Assembly: GCA_945827635.1 (NCBI GenBank)
Contig: CALZOG010000003.1
Span: 1-48,392, forward strand
Reading direction: 5' to 3'
DNA from: an uncultured Bacteroidales bacterium
GTDB taxonomy: Bacteria; Bacteroidota; Bacteroidia; Bacteroidales; Paludibacteraceae
DNA: 48,392 bases
Shown: positions 25,076 to 33,557 of the stretch, in pieces
How positions within the stretch are numbered: the stretch's first letter is position 1
Layout of the letters: every line of letters begins with the position of its first letter
Translations under genes and position numbers: made by a program
Notes under the pieces: generated by a model
The model's input: only the letters and a program-made list of their open reading frames with translations
Databases searched by the model: none
What the model was told of the DNA's origin: nothing

Positions 25076-26785
25076 ATGCAAGTTGAAGTTGTTCTGCTGG
25101 TTCTGTCACTCCTGTTCTTTGCGAGTATATTTACCGACAAGATAGGATACAAGTTCGGCGTACCCGCCTTGCTGCTGTTTCTGGCTGTCGGCATGTTGTT
25201 TGGTCCTGATGGTATAGGCGCATTGTTCAATGAGAACGGCGTAGGCTACATGATCAAAACCGAGACGGCCGAAGCACTCAGTACCATCGCGCTGTGTATC
25301 ATACTTTTCTCCGGCGGCATGGACACCAAGCTCACCGATATCAAGCCTGTCATGGCGCCCGGTGTCGCGCTTGCCACTATCGGTGTTCTGATCACCGCCC
25401 TTGTCACGGGAGTAATCATGTTCTACGTGTATGGTTGGGTAGATAGGTATATTCCCTTAAGCCTCGCCCTACTGATGGCAGCAACAATGTCCTCTACCGA
25501 CTCAGCATCGGTGTTCAGTATCCTGCGAACCAACGGCGTAGGCCTGAAGCATAACCTGCGCCCGCTGCTCGAACTGGAGTCTGGCGCCAACGACCCTATG
25601 GCGTACGTACTCACTACGACTCTGATTGGTGTCGTTACCGCCAAGGCTGCCGTCAGCGGACTCGAGATCGTGCAAACCATCGTTATCCAGCTCGTCATGG
25701 GCACAGTGATTGGCTTCTGCTTCGGTCGCGGACTGGTGGAAGTGATGCGCCGAGTACGTCTATCCAACGAGTCGCTGTATCCGATCATGGTACTCACGGC
25801 TTGTATCTTTATCTTCTCGGTGACATACTTCATGAAGGGTAACACGTACTTGGCGGTTTATGTAGGCGGACTGATCATCGGAAACAGCAAGTTCACCCGC
25901 AAGCACCAGACCAAATCATTTTTCAACGGCTTGACATGGCTTGCACAACTGGTCATGTTCCTTATGTTGGGTCTGATGGTTCGCCCGCACGAGTTGTTCT
26001 CATGGCACGTGCTACTCACAGGAGTAATCATCAGTATTGTCATGATCTTCATTTCCCGCCCGCTATCCGTCTGGCTGTGTATGATTCCGTTCAAGCAGTA
26101 CACCTCCAACGACAAAGCATTCATGAGCTGGGTAGGTCTGAAGGGCGCTGTACCAATCATCTTTGCTATCATGTGCAAGGCGGAAGGCGTGCCGCAGGCG
26201 GATGTGTTGTTTAATATTATTTTCCTCTGCACCATTGTTTCCCTGCTCTCTCAAGGCACTTCGGTATCCGCCATGGCGCGCAGACTTGATGTGGCGACCG
26301 ATCCTGTCAAACTGCGCAAACTGGAGCACTTTGACATCGAACTGCCGGAGGAGATTCAATCCTCAGCTACCGAACTGGAGGTTACCGAACAGGTGATTGC
26401 CAAAGGCTGCCATCTGCGCGAGATTGATATACCCAAGCAAACGCTGGTTATCATGGTTCGCCGCGGTGAGGACTTCTTCGTTCCTACAGGACAAAGCGAA
26501 CTGCAGGTTGGCGACCAACTGCTCGTACTCACCGACAACGACGTAGAGATGGCTAACCGCTACAAGGCTGCCGAAGAAGAAGAAGAACGCAAGTTGTGGG
26601 ACGTACAACTGATAGCCAACACGCGCTCGTTCGTTGTGCGCGTTTGGCAGCGCATTCGCGACAATAAACCTCTGCCCTACCGAAGTCGGCGCAAATCAAG
26701 CAAAAAAGAACAGAACAATGAGATAGAATCCGCGCAGGAGCAAACACCGCAAGACCCCAAAATCATAATTACTGAAGACGAATGA
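25076..26785 (+). CDS. CvrA/NhaP2-like K+/H+ antiporter
   Basis: A 569-residue cation:proton antiporter. The N-terminal 390 or so residues form the Na+/H+ exchanger membrane domain (about 12 hydrophobic helices) with STDSASVFSILR and LLELESGANDPMAYVL, the signature of the NhaP2/CvrA group. A TrkA-C regulatory domain follows (roughly 430-500: LREIDIPKQTLVIMVRRGED, then VGDQLLVLTD), then a charged tail. Members exchange K+ (or Na+) for protons and help pH and volume control. It starts 39 nt after the thioredoxin gene and its last four bases overlap the next gene (ATGA at 26782). Confidence 0.93.
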   Translation: MQVEVVLLVLSLLFFASIFTDKIGYKFGVPALLLFLAVGMLFGPDGIGALFNENGVGYMIKTETAEALSTIALCIILFSGGMDTKLTDIKPVMAPGVALATIGVLITALVTGVIMFYVYGWVDRYIPLSLALLMAATMSSTDSASVFSILRTNGVGLKHNLRPLLELESGANDPMAYVLTTTLIGVVTAKAAVSGLEIVQTIVIQLVMGTVIGFCFGRGLVEVMRRVRLSNESLYPIMVLTACIFIFSVTYFMKGNTYLAVYVGGLIIGNSKFTRKHQTKSFFNGLTWLAQLVMFLMLGLMVRPHELFSWHVLLTGVIISIVMIFISRPLSVWLCMIPFKQYTSNDKAFMSWVGLKGAVPIIFAIMCKAEGVPQADVLFNIIFLCTIVSLLSQGTSVSAMARRLDVATDPVKLRKLEHFDIELPEEIQSSATELEVTEQVIAKGCHLREIDIPKQTLVIMVRRGEDFFVPTGQSELQVGDQLLVLTDNDVEMANRYKAAEEEEERKLWDVQLIANTRSFVVRVWQRIRDNKPLPYRSRRKSSKKEQNNEIESAQEQTPQDPKIIITEDE

Positions 26786-28314
26786 AAAAAACTATATTCC
26801 TTACCGGTGCCACCGGCACTATGGGACACGCCGGCATGAACGAACTGCTGCGGTATCCCGACCGCTATGACGTACGCGTCTTGGCGCGACCAAGCCAAAA
26901 GAACAAAGCTCTGCTCGAACCGCTGGCTGCCAAATATCCGGCACTGAGCGTCGTATGGGGCGACCTGACCCGTTATGAGGACGTGCTGCGTGGCGTAACA
27001 GGCGCAGATGTCGTTCTGCATGTAGGAGGCATGGTTTCTCCGGCTGCCGACTATCGCCCCAAAGCCACATACAAAACAAACATAACCGCTGCAGAAAATG
27101 TTCGCAACGCCGTACTCGCACAGCCCGAAGACAAACAACCCAAAGTTGTGTATATCGGCAGCGTTGCACAGATGGGCGATCGCCGCGAACCTTTGCACTG
27201 GGGACGCACAGGCGATCCTATTTGCGTCTCTGCCTACGACCACTACGGCATAACCAAAGCCCTTGCCGAGCGTATTATCACCAATTCGCCTATCAAGCAG
27301 TGGGTTAGTCTGCGCCAGTCAGGCATACTCTACCCGGCTATTCTGAAGAACTTCGACCCGATCATGTTCTACGTGCCTATACGCGGCGTGCTGGAGTGGG
27401 CTACGGTTGAGGATAGCGGACGACTGCTGGAAGGTGTGTGCCGTGACGAAGTACCTGAATCGTTCTGGAAGAACTACTATAACATCGGCTCGGGCGAAGA
27501 GTACCGCCTGTCGAACTACGAGTTCGAATGTCTGATACTCGATGCCATCGGTTGTCCGCGACCCGAACTGATTTTCAATACCAAATGGTTCGCCACACGT
27601 AACTTCCACGGAATGTGGTATCTGGACAGCGACAAACTGAACGAGATCATTCCTTTCCGTGCGAATATTCCTGTTAAAGAGTATTTTGCACAAATGGCAA
27701 AATCGCCAAGTGTGCCAAAGGTCATTCAGATTGCACGTATCACCAAGGCAGCCAAACTCGTACCGCATATCGTCAAACTGGCGATGCGAGCCTTGGCATA
27801 TAGCGAGGAGCACGGCACACAATGGTGGATCCGCCACAATATCACGCCGCGTATCCACGCCTATTATGGCAGTCTGGAGGCTTACAATCGCATTCCCGAC
27901 TGGAAGCACATGGACCTTAGCCACAACTCCCGCGAGGCCGTTGTTCTTGATCACGGTTATGATGAGAGCAAACCAATGGAGGAGTTCTCGCTTGCTGACA
28001 TGCAACAGGCTGCCGCTTTCCGCGGTGGCAAATGTCTGAGCAAGACAATGAAGCAAGGCGATTGGGATACTCCATTGCAATGGCAGTCAGCATCCGGAGA
28101 AGTGTTTGAGGCTACACCGCGACTGATTCTGCTGGGCGGACATTGGGCACCCGGCGATATGCCTTTCCCGTACAGAGGAAAAGAAGACGAGCGCCCGTGG
28201 CACTGGGACGAAGTTGCCAAGACCAACCCGTTCTTTGCACAAATATGGACACCGCTGCACGACCCCGACGAAAACAACATTTACGGCTCAGAGATCTTCC
28301 ACGGCTGGGAATAA
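26782..28314 (+). CDS. Extended SDR (NAD-dependent epimerase/dehydratase) with C-terminal extension
   Basis: A 510-residue protein whose first 320 residues are an extended short-chain dehydrogenase/reductase: nucleotide motif TGATGTMG (8-15), Ser127 in VYIGSVAQMG and the YxxxK pair Tyr155/Lys159 in YDHYGITKA. The remaining 190 or so residues (for example YYGSLEAYNRIPDWKHMDLS and the C-terminal PWHWDEVAKTNPFFAQIW) are not part of a usual SDR; I do not recognise the domain. Coupling to the antiporter gene by an ATGA overlap is notable but gives no clear substrate. Likely a nucleotide-sugar or steroid/lipid-type oxidoreductase; unresolved. Confidence 0.85.
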   Translation: MKKTIFLTGATGTMGHAGMNELLRYPDRYDVRVLARPSQKNKALLEPLAAKYPALSVVWGDLTRYEDVLRGVTGADVVLHVGGMVSPAADYRPKATYKTNITAAENVRNAVLAQPEDKQPKVVYIGSVAQMGDRREPLHWGRTGDPICVSAYDHYGITKALAERIITNSPIKQWVSLRQSGILYPAILKNFDPIMFYVPIRGVLEWATVEDSGRLLEGVCRDEVPESFWKNYYNIGSGEEYRLSNYEFECLILDAIGCPRPELIFNTKWFATRNFHGMWYLDSDKLNEIIPFRANIPVKEYFAQMAKSPSVPKVIQIARITKAAKLVPHIVKLAMRALAYSEEHGTQWWIRHNITPRIHAYYGSLEAYNRIPDWKHMDLSHNSREAVVLDHGYDESKPMEEFSLADMQQAAAFRGGKCLSKTMKQGDWDTPLQWQSASGEVFEATPRLILLGGHWAPGDMPFPYRGKEDERPWHWDEVAKTNPFFAQIWTPLHDPDENNIYGSEIFHGWE

Positions 28315-28320
28315 CAAGAG

Positions 28321-28380
28321 CATCAGCCATTGGCTGACACACACAGCATCAACTACACTATCAGCCAAGTTTGGCTGATA
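28321..28380. repeat. Paired CAGCCA/TGGCTG inverted repeats before spmAB
   Basis: Two palindromic elements share the core CAGCCA...TGGCTG. The first is 28324-28336. The second has 10-bp arms, TATCAGCCAA (28359-28368) and TTGGCTGATA (28371-28380), around a GT centre. They lie between the SDR stop and the spmAB start; a related hairpin is at 7367-7381. They could be terminator-like or REP-like elements. Confidence 0.6.
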
Positions 28381-28395
28381 CAGAAAACGACAACT

Positions 28396-29628
28396 ATGGC
28401 ACTTAACTATATTTGGATAGGACTAATCCTGATTGCAGTCTTGGTAGGCTGCATTCAATGGCTGGTGATGGGTGACGCTGGAGTTATGTCCGCCATCCTG
28501 GATTCGACATTTGCCAGTGCAAAAACAGGTTTTGAGATTTCCATCGGTCTGACCGGTGTATTGTCGCTGTGGATGGGTATCATGAAGATTGGCGAGCAGG
28601 CTGGTGTGGTAAACCAACTCTCACGCGGCGTGAGTCCGTTCTTTACGCGCATCTTTCCCGACCTGCCTAAAGGTCACCCGGCTTTCGGCTCCATGCTGAT
28701 GAACATCAGCGCCACTATGCTGGGTATCGACAATGCCGCCACGCCTCTGGGTTTGCAGGCACTACGGGAGATGCAGGAGACAAACCCCGACAAGTCGCGT
28801 GCGTCCAATCCGATGATCATGTTCCTCGTGCTCGTCACAAGCGGTCTGACACTTGTGCCGGTAAGTATCATGACGTATCGTGCCCAACTCGGTGCGGCGA
28901 ATCCCGCCGATGTATTCCTGCCCATTTTGCTGGCAACCTACTTCGCTGCCATCACCGGTGTCGTAGCAGTGGCTGTTATTCAGCGGATTAACCTGTTGGA
29001 CAAAGTTATATTGGGCACATTGGGAGGATTGACACTGTTTGTAGGCGGCGTGATAGCCGCAGCCATGTATTTTCCGCAGGAAACGGTCAGCCGCTGGTCG
29101 GCCGTTCTGGCTGCAGTCTTGCTGCTGGGCGTGATTTGCTGGTTCATCATTGCCGGCACGGTTAAGAAGATCAACGTCTATGACGCGTTCATCGACGGAG
29201 CCAAAGGCGGATTCAGCACAGCGATAGGAATCATACCTTACCTGATTGCCATGCTGGTGGCAATAGGCATGTTCCGCGCCAGCGGAGCAATGGATATGCT
29301 CGTCAGCGGTTTGGCTTGGTGCTTTGCTGCAGTAGGTTTGAATACGGATTTTGTGCCGGCACTGCCAACAGCTTTAATGCGTCCGCTATCCGGTTCGGGT
29401 GCACGCGGACTGATGGTAGATGCTATGGTGCAGTACGGAGCCGACTCGTTTGTTGGAAGGCTGGTAAGTATTCTGCAAGGTTCAACCGATACCACCTTTT
29501 ACATCATTGCCGTATATTTCGGAAGTGTGAATATTAAGGATACGCGCTACGCGCTCGCGTGCGGGTTGCTGGCAGACTTCGCCGGCATAGTAGCGGCAAT
29601 ACTGTTGGCATACTTGTTCTTCCACTAA
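28396..29628 (+). CDS. Fused SpmA-SpmB (nucleoside-recognition) membrane protein
   Basis: A 410-residue membrane protein joining SpmA-like and SpmB-like halves. The SpmA part has GLTGVLSLWMGIMKIGEQAG and NISATMLGIDNAATPLGL; the SpmB part has AKGGFSTAIGIIPYLIAML, ALMRPLSGSGARG and QGSTDTTFYIIAVYFG. These Gate/nucleoside-recognition proteins are named for spore maturation in Firmicutes, but Bacteroidetes do not sporulate and commonly carry the fusion; it is presumed to be a transporter of unknown substrate. I start at the ATG at 28396 (MALNYIWIGL); a longer reading would cross the palindromic repeat. Only one base separates its stop from the ybeY start. Confidence 0.93.
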   Translation: MALNYIWIGLILIAVLVGCIQWLVMGDAGVMSAILDSTFASAKTGFEISIGLTGVLSLWMGIMKIGEQAGVVNQLSRGVSPFFTRIFPDLPKGHPAFGSMLMNISATMLGIDNAATPLGLQALREMQETNPDKSRASNPMIMFLVLVTSGLTLVPVSIMTYRAQLGAANPADVFLPILLATYFAAITGVVAVAVIQRINLLDKVILGTLGGLTLFVGGVIAAAMYFPQETVSRWSAVLAAVLLLGVICWFIIAGTVKKINVYDAFIDGAKGGFSTAIGIIPYLIAMLVAIGMFRASGAMDMLVSGLAWCFAAVGLNTDFVPALPTALMRPLSGSGARGLMVDAMVQYGADSFVGRLVSILQGSTDTTFYIIAVYFGSVNIKDTRYALACGLLADFAGIVAAILLAYLFFH

Positions 29629-29629
29629 G

Positions 29630-30082
29630 ATGATACAATTCCTCTATGACGGTTCGTTAGGCGATGAGCGCATATCGCTCATCGACAATCAGCAGGCACG
29701 CTTGCAGCGTTGGCTCAGGCAAGTGGCTGCGCAGTACAACTTCACGATAGGCGAACTGACATATATCCTCTGCTCCGACGATAAAGAACTGGCAGTCAAC
29801 CGCGAGTTCCTCGGGCATGACTATTACACCGATGTTATCACGTTTGACTACACAACACCGCATTGTGTGAACGGTGACATATTTATTTCCTGGGAAATGG
29901 TGCAGCACAATGCTGCAGAAGTGGGAGTAGCTGCTGAATACGAACTGCTGCGCATCTTAGCGCACGGATTGTTGCATCTCACCGGTCAGGCAGATAAAAC
30001 GCCCGAGACCAAAGCTGAAATGACACGCAAGGAAGAGCAGGCACTCAAAATTGCATCAGTCTGCATCAGTCTTGCTCAGTGA
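29630..30082 (+). CDS. ybeY: Endoribonuclease YbeY (16S rRNA maturation)
   Basis: A 150-residue YbeY, a metal-dependent endoribonuclease for 16S rRNA 3'-end maturation and ribosome quality control. Visible: NREFLGHDYYTDVITFDY, GDIFISWEMVQHNA, and the metal-binding helix LAHGLLHLTGQADK. The third ligand of the E. coli motif (HxxxHxxGxxH) is replaced: the sequence reads H-G-L-L-H-L-T-G-Q-A-D, as I remember for Bacteroidetes YbeY, so activity is probably kept. It starts one base after spmAB. Its 3' end overlaps the convergent xseB gene by 17 bp. Confidence 0.95.
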   Translation: MIQFLYDGSLGDERISLIDNQQARLQRWLRQVAAQYNFTIGELTYILCSDDKELAVNREFLGHDYYTDVITFDYTTPHCVNGDIFISWEMVQHNAAEVGVAAEYELLRILAHGLLHLTGQADKTPETKAEMTRKEEQALKIASVCISLAQ

Positions 30083-30239
30083 GTGATTTTTCCAATTCGA
30101 CAAGTTGAGATTGACAGAAGTTCAGGAGTTCCTGAGCTTCTGCTGCTTTTTTCTTGTATTCGCTGACAGAAAGTGCTTCTGTTTGTTCCAGTTCGTGCAC
30201 AATCTGTTCAACCCGCTTGATGGCTTGATCGTATGTCAT
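30066..30239 (-). CDS. xseB: Exodeoxyribonuclease VII small subunit
   Basis: A 57-residue protein found by reading the minus strand between the sugar transferase and ybeY. It begins MTYDQAIKRVEQIVHELEQT, then LSVSEYKKKAAEAQELLNFC and a Glu-rich end. This matches XseB: a single helical hairpin whose N-terminal half has the pattern Y-E-A---L-EIV--LE and whose second half has Y--A--L---C. Several XseB chains bind one XseA to form the single-strand-specific exonuclease VII. The stop codon lies inside ybeY (17-bp convergent overlap). It follows the sugar transferase by 12 nt and so is likely co-transcribed with it; xseA, the usual partner, is not in this window. Confidence 0.85.
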   Translation of the reverse strand: MTYDQAIKRVEQIVHELEQTEALSVSEYKKKAAEAQELLNFCQSQLVELEKSLTEQD

Positions 30240-30251
30240 AGTTGCAAATTG

Positions 30252-31523
30252 TTACTGTCCTTTGCCCGTAAGCACGACACCTATGGTATAGAACATGATT
30301 TTCATATCCAGCAGCAGAGACATGTTCTCCACATATACAATATCACAATTCAGGCGTTCAATCATTTTATCCATCGTATCGGTGTATCCGACGCGAATTG
30401 GTCCCCAACTGGTTAATCCCGGACGAACCTTGTACAACAGGCAATAATACGGAGCTTTCTCCATGATTTTGGCAATAAAGAATGCACGCTCCGGTCGCGG
30501 ACCTACAACGGACATCTCTCCGCGCAGGATATTCCACAACTGTGGCAGTTCATCCAATCGGAACTTGCGAAGCCAAAGTCCGACTTTGGTGATTCGCGGA
30601 TCGCCATTCAGCGTGATACGCGGAATACCGTCATCCTCTGCGTGGTCAATCATTGTACGGAACTTGAATATCCGGAACGGCAGACCATACATGCCTATTC
30701 GCTCCTGACTGTAAAGAACCGGTCCTTTGGACGTACATTTGACCAACACGGCAATGAACAGCAGAAGCGGTGAGAGGATAATCAGTCCGAATGCAGAAGC
30801 CGTGACATCGAACGCGCGTTTGATACACAACTCGGCATCAATCATGTTATGTTCGGTGATTCGGATGAGCGAAGGCTTGTCGATATGCCCTATTCGTGCA
30901 GCACCGGTAAGCATGTCGTACACGCGCGGTACAATACTTATATCGCAGCGCAGCGGATACAGGCGCGCAATAATCTCGTACAACTGATTCTCGGTATAGT
31001 TGCCCGGCAGGTTGATGATTATTTCATCCGACTCACGCACACGCAGTTTATCGATATCCTCCAGCGAACACACCTCGTGCGTCTGGCGAACACCAATACT
31101 GCGGGATAACAAGGTGATTATCAGGCGTGGAATATAACTAAGGGTGAACTGCAGGCCAAACAGCACAAGCAGCGAGACGATATATCTGCGGTAATTCTCC
31201 GTCGGATCGTCAATCACTATAACGAAGAAGAAAAACAGCGAAATGCATATCGCGGCAATGAATGTTCGCAGGAACTCGCGCCATAGTGGTTTCTGGAACG
31301 GGCGCAGATAATATCCTGAGAGGTAATAGACAACTACACAGACGATGGGATAAACAATCAACGGTCTCCAAAAACTGAAAGCGGGCACGAGCACATCATA
31401 CAGCAACGCCACACGTCCGTCATAGACCATCCACCGGAAGCCGAGGAAGCATATCCAAACCAGTTCGCTACTGATGATATCTGCAATCAGATAGATCAGT
31501 TGTTGTTTGCGGCGCGCGTTCAT
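30252..31523 (-). CDS. Undecaprenyl-phosphate sugar phosphotransferase (WbaP/WcaJ-like)
   Basis: A 423-residue polyisoprenyl-phosphate hexose-1-phosphate transferase, the enzyme that starts assembly of capsule, exopolysaccharide or O-antigen units on undecaprenyl phosphate at the inner membrane. Four or five N-terminal membrane helices (residues 1-150), a nucleotide-binding-like middle, then the bacterial sugar transferase domain (about 230-423): KRAFDVTASAFGLIILSPLL, FRIFKFRTM, LDELPQLWNILRGEMSVVGP with RPE, and KVRPGLTSWGP. Its start overlaps the stop of the exonuclease-TsaC gene by 4 nt. No other glycosyltransferases are near, so it is probably the priming enzyme for a locus elsewhere. Confidence 0.93.
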   Translation of the reverse strand: MNARRKQQLIYLIADIISSELVWICFLGFRWMVYDGRVALLYDVLVPAFSFWRPLIVYPIVCVVVYYLSGYYLRPFQKPLWREFLRTFIAAICISLFFFFVIVIDDPTENYRRYIVSLLVLFGLQFTLSYIPRLIITLLSRSIGVRQTHEVCSLEDIDKLRVRESDEIIINLPGNYTENQLYEIIARLYPLRCDISIVPRVYDMLTGAARIGHIDKPSLIRITEHNMIDAELCIKRAFDVTASAFGLIILSPLLLFIAVLVKCTSKGPVLYSQERIGMYGLPFRIFKFRTMIDHAEDDGIPRITLNGDPRITKVGLWLRKFRLDELPQLWNILRGEMSVVGPRPERAFFIAKIMEKAPYYCLLYKVRPGLTSWGPIRVGYTDTMDKMIERLNCDIVYVENMSLLLDMKIMFYTIGVVLTGKGQ

Positions 31524-32770
31524 GAGCGAAGAATTGTGAATGAGCCATCCGTACCAACCTTGATGATTGTACTGGGTTTGGCAGGTTTGTTATCACTTCG
31601 CCGCGAATGGCAGACATAATCAACGGTCTCAAGCAGTTTGGCATCGATCTCGCAAAAGGCCTTCGGTGTGGGACGTCCGGAGAAGTTGGCAGAGGTAGAA
31701 ACGAGCGGCTTGCCGAGTTGCTTGCAAAGCATATTGGAGAATTTCTCATACGTAACACGCATTCCGAGGCTGCCGTCTTCCGCCAAGATATCTTTTGATA
31801 CGCCACAGGCGTTGGGATAGATGATTGTCACGGCTTTAGGCAACGTGCCTTCTTCGGGTGCAGAGACCTGCAACAACTGCATTGCAGCCTCAGGAATCTC
31901 TCGAGTAAAGTCTAGGATTCTATCGATAGAGTCCACTAATACCAACATTGATTTCCCTATTTCGCGCTGTTTGAGCCGGAAGAGTTTTTCAACAGCCTCA
32001 CTGTTCGTAGCGTCGCATCCTAATCCCCAGACCGTATCAGTAGGATACAGAATAACTCCGCCGTTCTGCAACACTTCAATCGCCTTGTCAATATCTTTGT
32101 GCATATTCACGTCGAGCTGGTGTTGCACTTGTGCTTCGCGTTCGGCGAACTTGAGGCGGTCCACTTCGTGTTTGGGTAAGGGCTCAGAATCTTTCAGAGC
32201 AAGATAGATAAGCAGCGTAGCCCAAGCATCGGTAGCGGCATAACGCGCCTGCTCGGCGGTTAGCGTATCCGCTTCCCAGTTGGTGAGTTGCTGCGATTTG
32301 GAAATCTTTTTGCCGAAAACGATGGCAAAAATTTTCTGCAAGCCCAAATCCAGAATGCCGTATTTGGCAACGAGCGATTGCAGGTCAATGCAGTTCTGAG
32401 GCTTGAAGTCGTGCAGTCGCCGCAAACCGTTGAGATCATCCTTGAACGCGAGTCCGACCTTGCATATATTTTTGTTGCTGAACAGGTGCGCCAATTCGAC
32501 AGGCATACCAATCTTATTGAGCCGGAAGAGGTAACACCGTTGCTCGGATGCGACCTGCAACAGAGCAGTCGGATAGTGAATACCCCGCGTAAAAGATGGA
32601 CGAGACTCCGTATCAATCCCGATGATCCTGCACGAACGCAGATACTTGACAGCCTTTTCAACCTGCTCGGGATGGTCAACTATAATCGTTTCACCATCAA
32701 ACTGCGCTATAGGCATCAGATTGACCAGTTCTTTGGAAATATGGTGTACAAATTGCTTAGTGTGTTCCAT
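31520..32770 (-). CDS. Fusion: DEDDy 3'-5' exonuclease and TsaC/YrdC domain
   Basis: A 416-residue protein of two domains. Residues about 20-200 are a DnaQ/RNase D-like 3'-5' exonuclease: Asp53 and Glu55 in IGIDTESRPSF, GLAFKDDLNGL (Asp112), and YAATDAWATLLIY (Tyr177, Asp181), the DEDDy set. Residues about 225-416 are a TsaC/YrdC (Sua5) domain that makes threonylcarbamoyl-AMP for the t6A tRNA modification: ILYPTDTVWGLGCDAT, KQREIGKSM and LVSTSANFSG. In relatives I know these are separate proteins. The ATG at 32770 is used; an internal ATG (Met223, MHKDIDKAIEVL) might also give a free TsaC domain. TsaB is encoded elsewhere in the window. Confidence 0.9.
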   Translation of the reverse strand: MEHTKQFVHHISKELVNLMPIAQFDGETIIVDHPEQVEKAVKYLRSCRIIGIDTESRPSFTRGIHYPTALLQVASEQRCYLFRLNKIGMPVELAHLFSNKNICKVGLAFKDDLNGLRRLHDFKPQNCIDLQSLVAKYGILDLGLQKIFAIVFGKKISKSQQLTNWEADTLTAEQARYAATDAWATLLIYLALKDSEPLPKHEVDRLKFAEREAQVQHQLDVNMHKDIDKAIEVLQNGGVILYPTDTVWGLGCDATNSEAVEKLFRLKQREIGKSMLVLVDSIDRILDFTREIPEAAMQLLQVSAPEEGTLPKAVTIIYPNACGVSKDILAEDGSLGMRVTYEKFSNMLCKQLGKPLVSTSANFSGRPTPKAFCEIDAKLLETVDYVCHSRRSDNKPAKPSTIIKVGTDGSFTILRS

Positions 32771-32799
32771 TAAATTAAGGAAAAATCAATAAAAGCATA

Positions 32800-32830
32800 C
32801 AAAGTTACAATTTTTTTTGCAAATTACCAA
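32800..32830 (-). promoter_or_regulatory. Promoter for the exonuclease-TsaC gene, overlapping the opposite promoter
   Basis: On the minus strand, TTG (32828-32830) and TAACTTTG (32800-32807) are separated by 20 nt. It shares 14 bp with the divergent promoter at 32817-32847. Confidence 0.75.
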
Positions 32831-32847
32831 ATTTTTTTGTATCTTTG
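32817..32847 (+). promoter_or_regulatory. Promoter for the secreted coiled-coil gene
   Basis: TTG (32817-32819, in TTTTGCAAAT) and TATCTTTG (32840-32847) are separated by 20 nt. The leader to the ATG at 32913 is about 58 nt. It interlocks with the divergent promoter at 32800-32830. Confidence 0.82.
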
Positions 32848-32912
32848 CAGCGTCAAAATGAAAATTGTTGTTCAACCTGCGAAATCAATACTACTTTTAA
32901 ATACCAATTGTT

Positions 32913-33551
32913 ATGAAAAAGTCACTTCTTTTTGTTGTGTTCGCTGCGCTGACTCTTACGGCATCAGCACAACATGTTACTCCGCTTACCATCAAACTAA
33001 CGGAGGTCGACCTTAATTCACTTCGTTCACAGTATCAGGGTCAAGCCTATTTGTTAGAACTGCAACGCCTTGACATGTTGCTGAAGGACGACACCAAGTT
33101 GCTGAAAGATGCCCAGAACCAACTCAAGGCAGAGAATGATTACTACAAGCAGATGACCTCGTACATTGACAAGGCAGAGGCCTCATACAAGAATCTGCAA
33201 GCATTGTCCCAAAAAGAACTTGATGAGTTCAACAAACTCAAAGACAATGCCGAGAAGCAACTCCGCAACCTGAATTCGGCTACCAATCTCAAGCCGGAAA
33301 CACGTACAAAAGTTGTAGATTGTTTGCAAGAGCAGCGTCGCGGTCTTGAAGCTGCAATCAGCGCAACCACCTCTCGTCAATCACAACTCGCCAACCAGCC
33401 CGCACAACTTCAGCAGATGCGCACGGATCTGATGGTTATGAGCAACGAACTGGTGAACAAAGAAACCGACCTCAAACAATTAGAGACTTCACTCAAGACA
33501 CGTCGCGAAGTAATCAAGGCCGAGACAAAGAACGTAAAAGCACAAAAATAA
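32913..33551 (+). CDS. Secreted coiled-coil protein, function unknown
   Basis: A 212-residue protein with a signal peptide (MKKSLLFVVFAALTLTASA, cleavage after AQ likely) followed by almost pure helical coiled coil rich in Lys, Glu, Gln and Leu, for example LLELQRLDMLLKDDTKLLKD and later LVNKETDLKQLETSLKTRR. There is no lipobox or second membrane segment, so it should be a soluble periplasmic, elongated protein. It lies 6 nt before upp and so shares its transcript. No family recognised; proteins of this kind are often envelope spacers or adaptors. Confidence 0.8.
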   Translation: MKKSLLFVVFAALTLTASAQHVTPLTIKLTEVDLNSLRSQYQGQAYLLELQRLDMLLKDDTKLLKDAQNQLKAENDYYKQMTSYIDKAEASYKNLQALSQKELDEFNKLKDNAEKQLRNLNSATNLKPETRTKVVDCLQEQRRGLEAAISATTSRQSQLANQPAQLQQMRTDLMVMSNELVNKETDLKQLETSLKTRREVIKAETKNVKAQK

Positions 33552-33557
33552 ACCATT

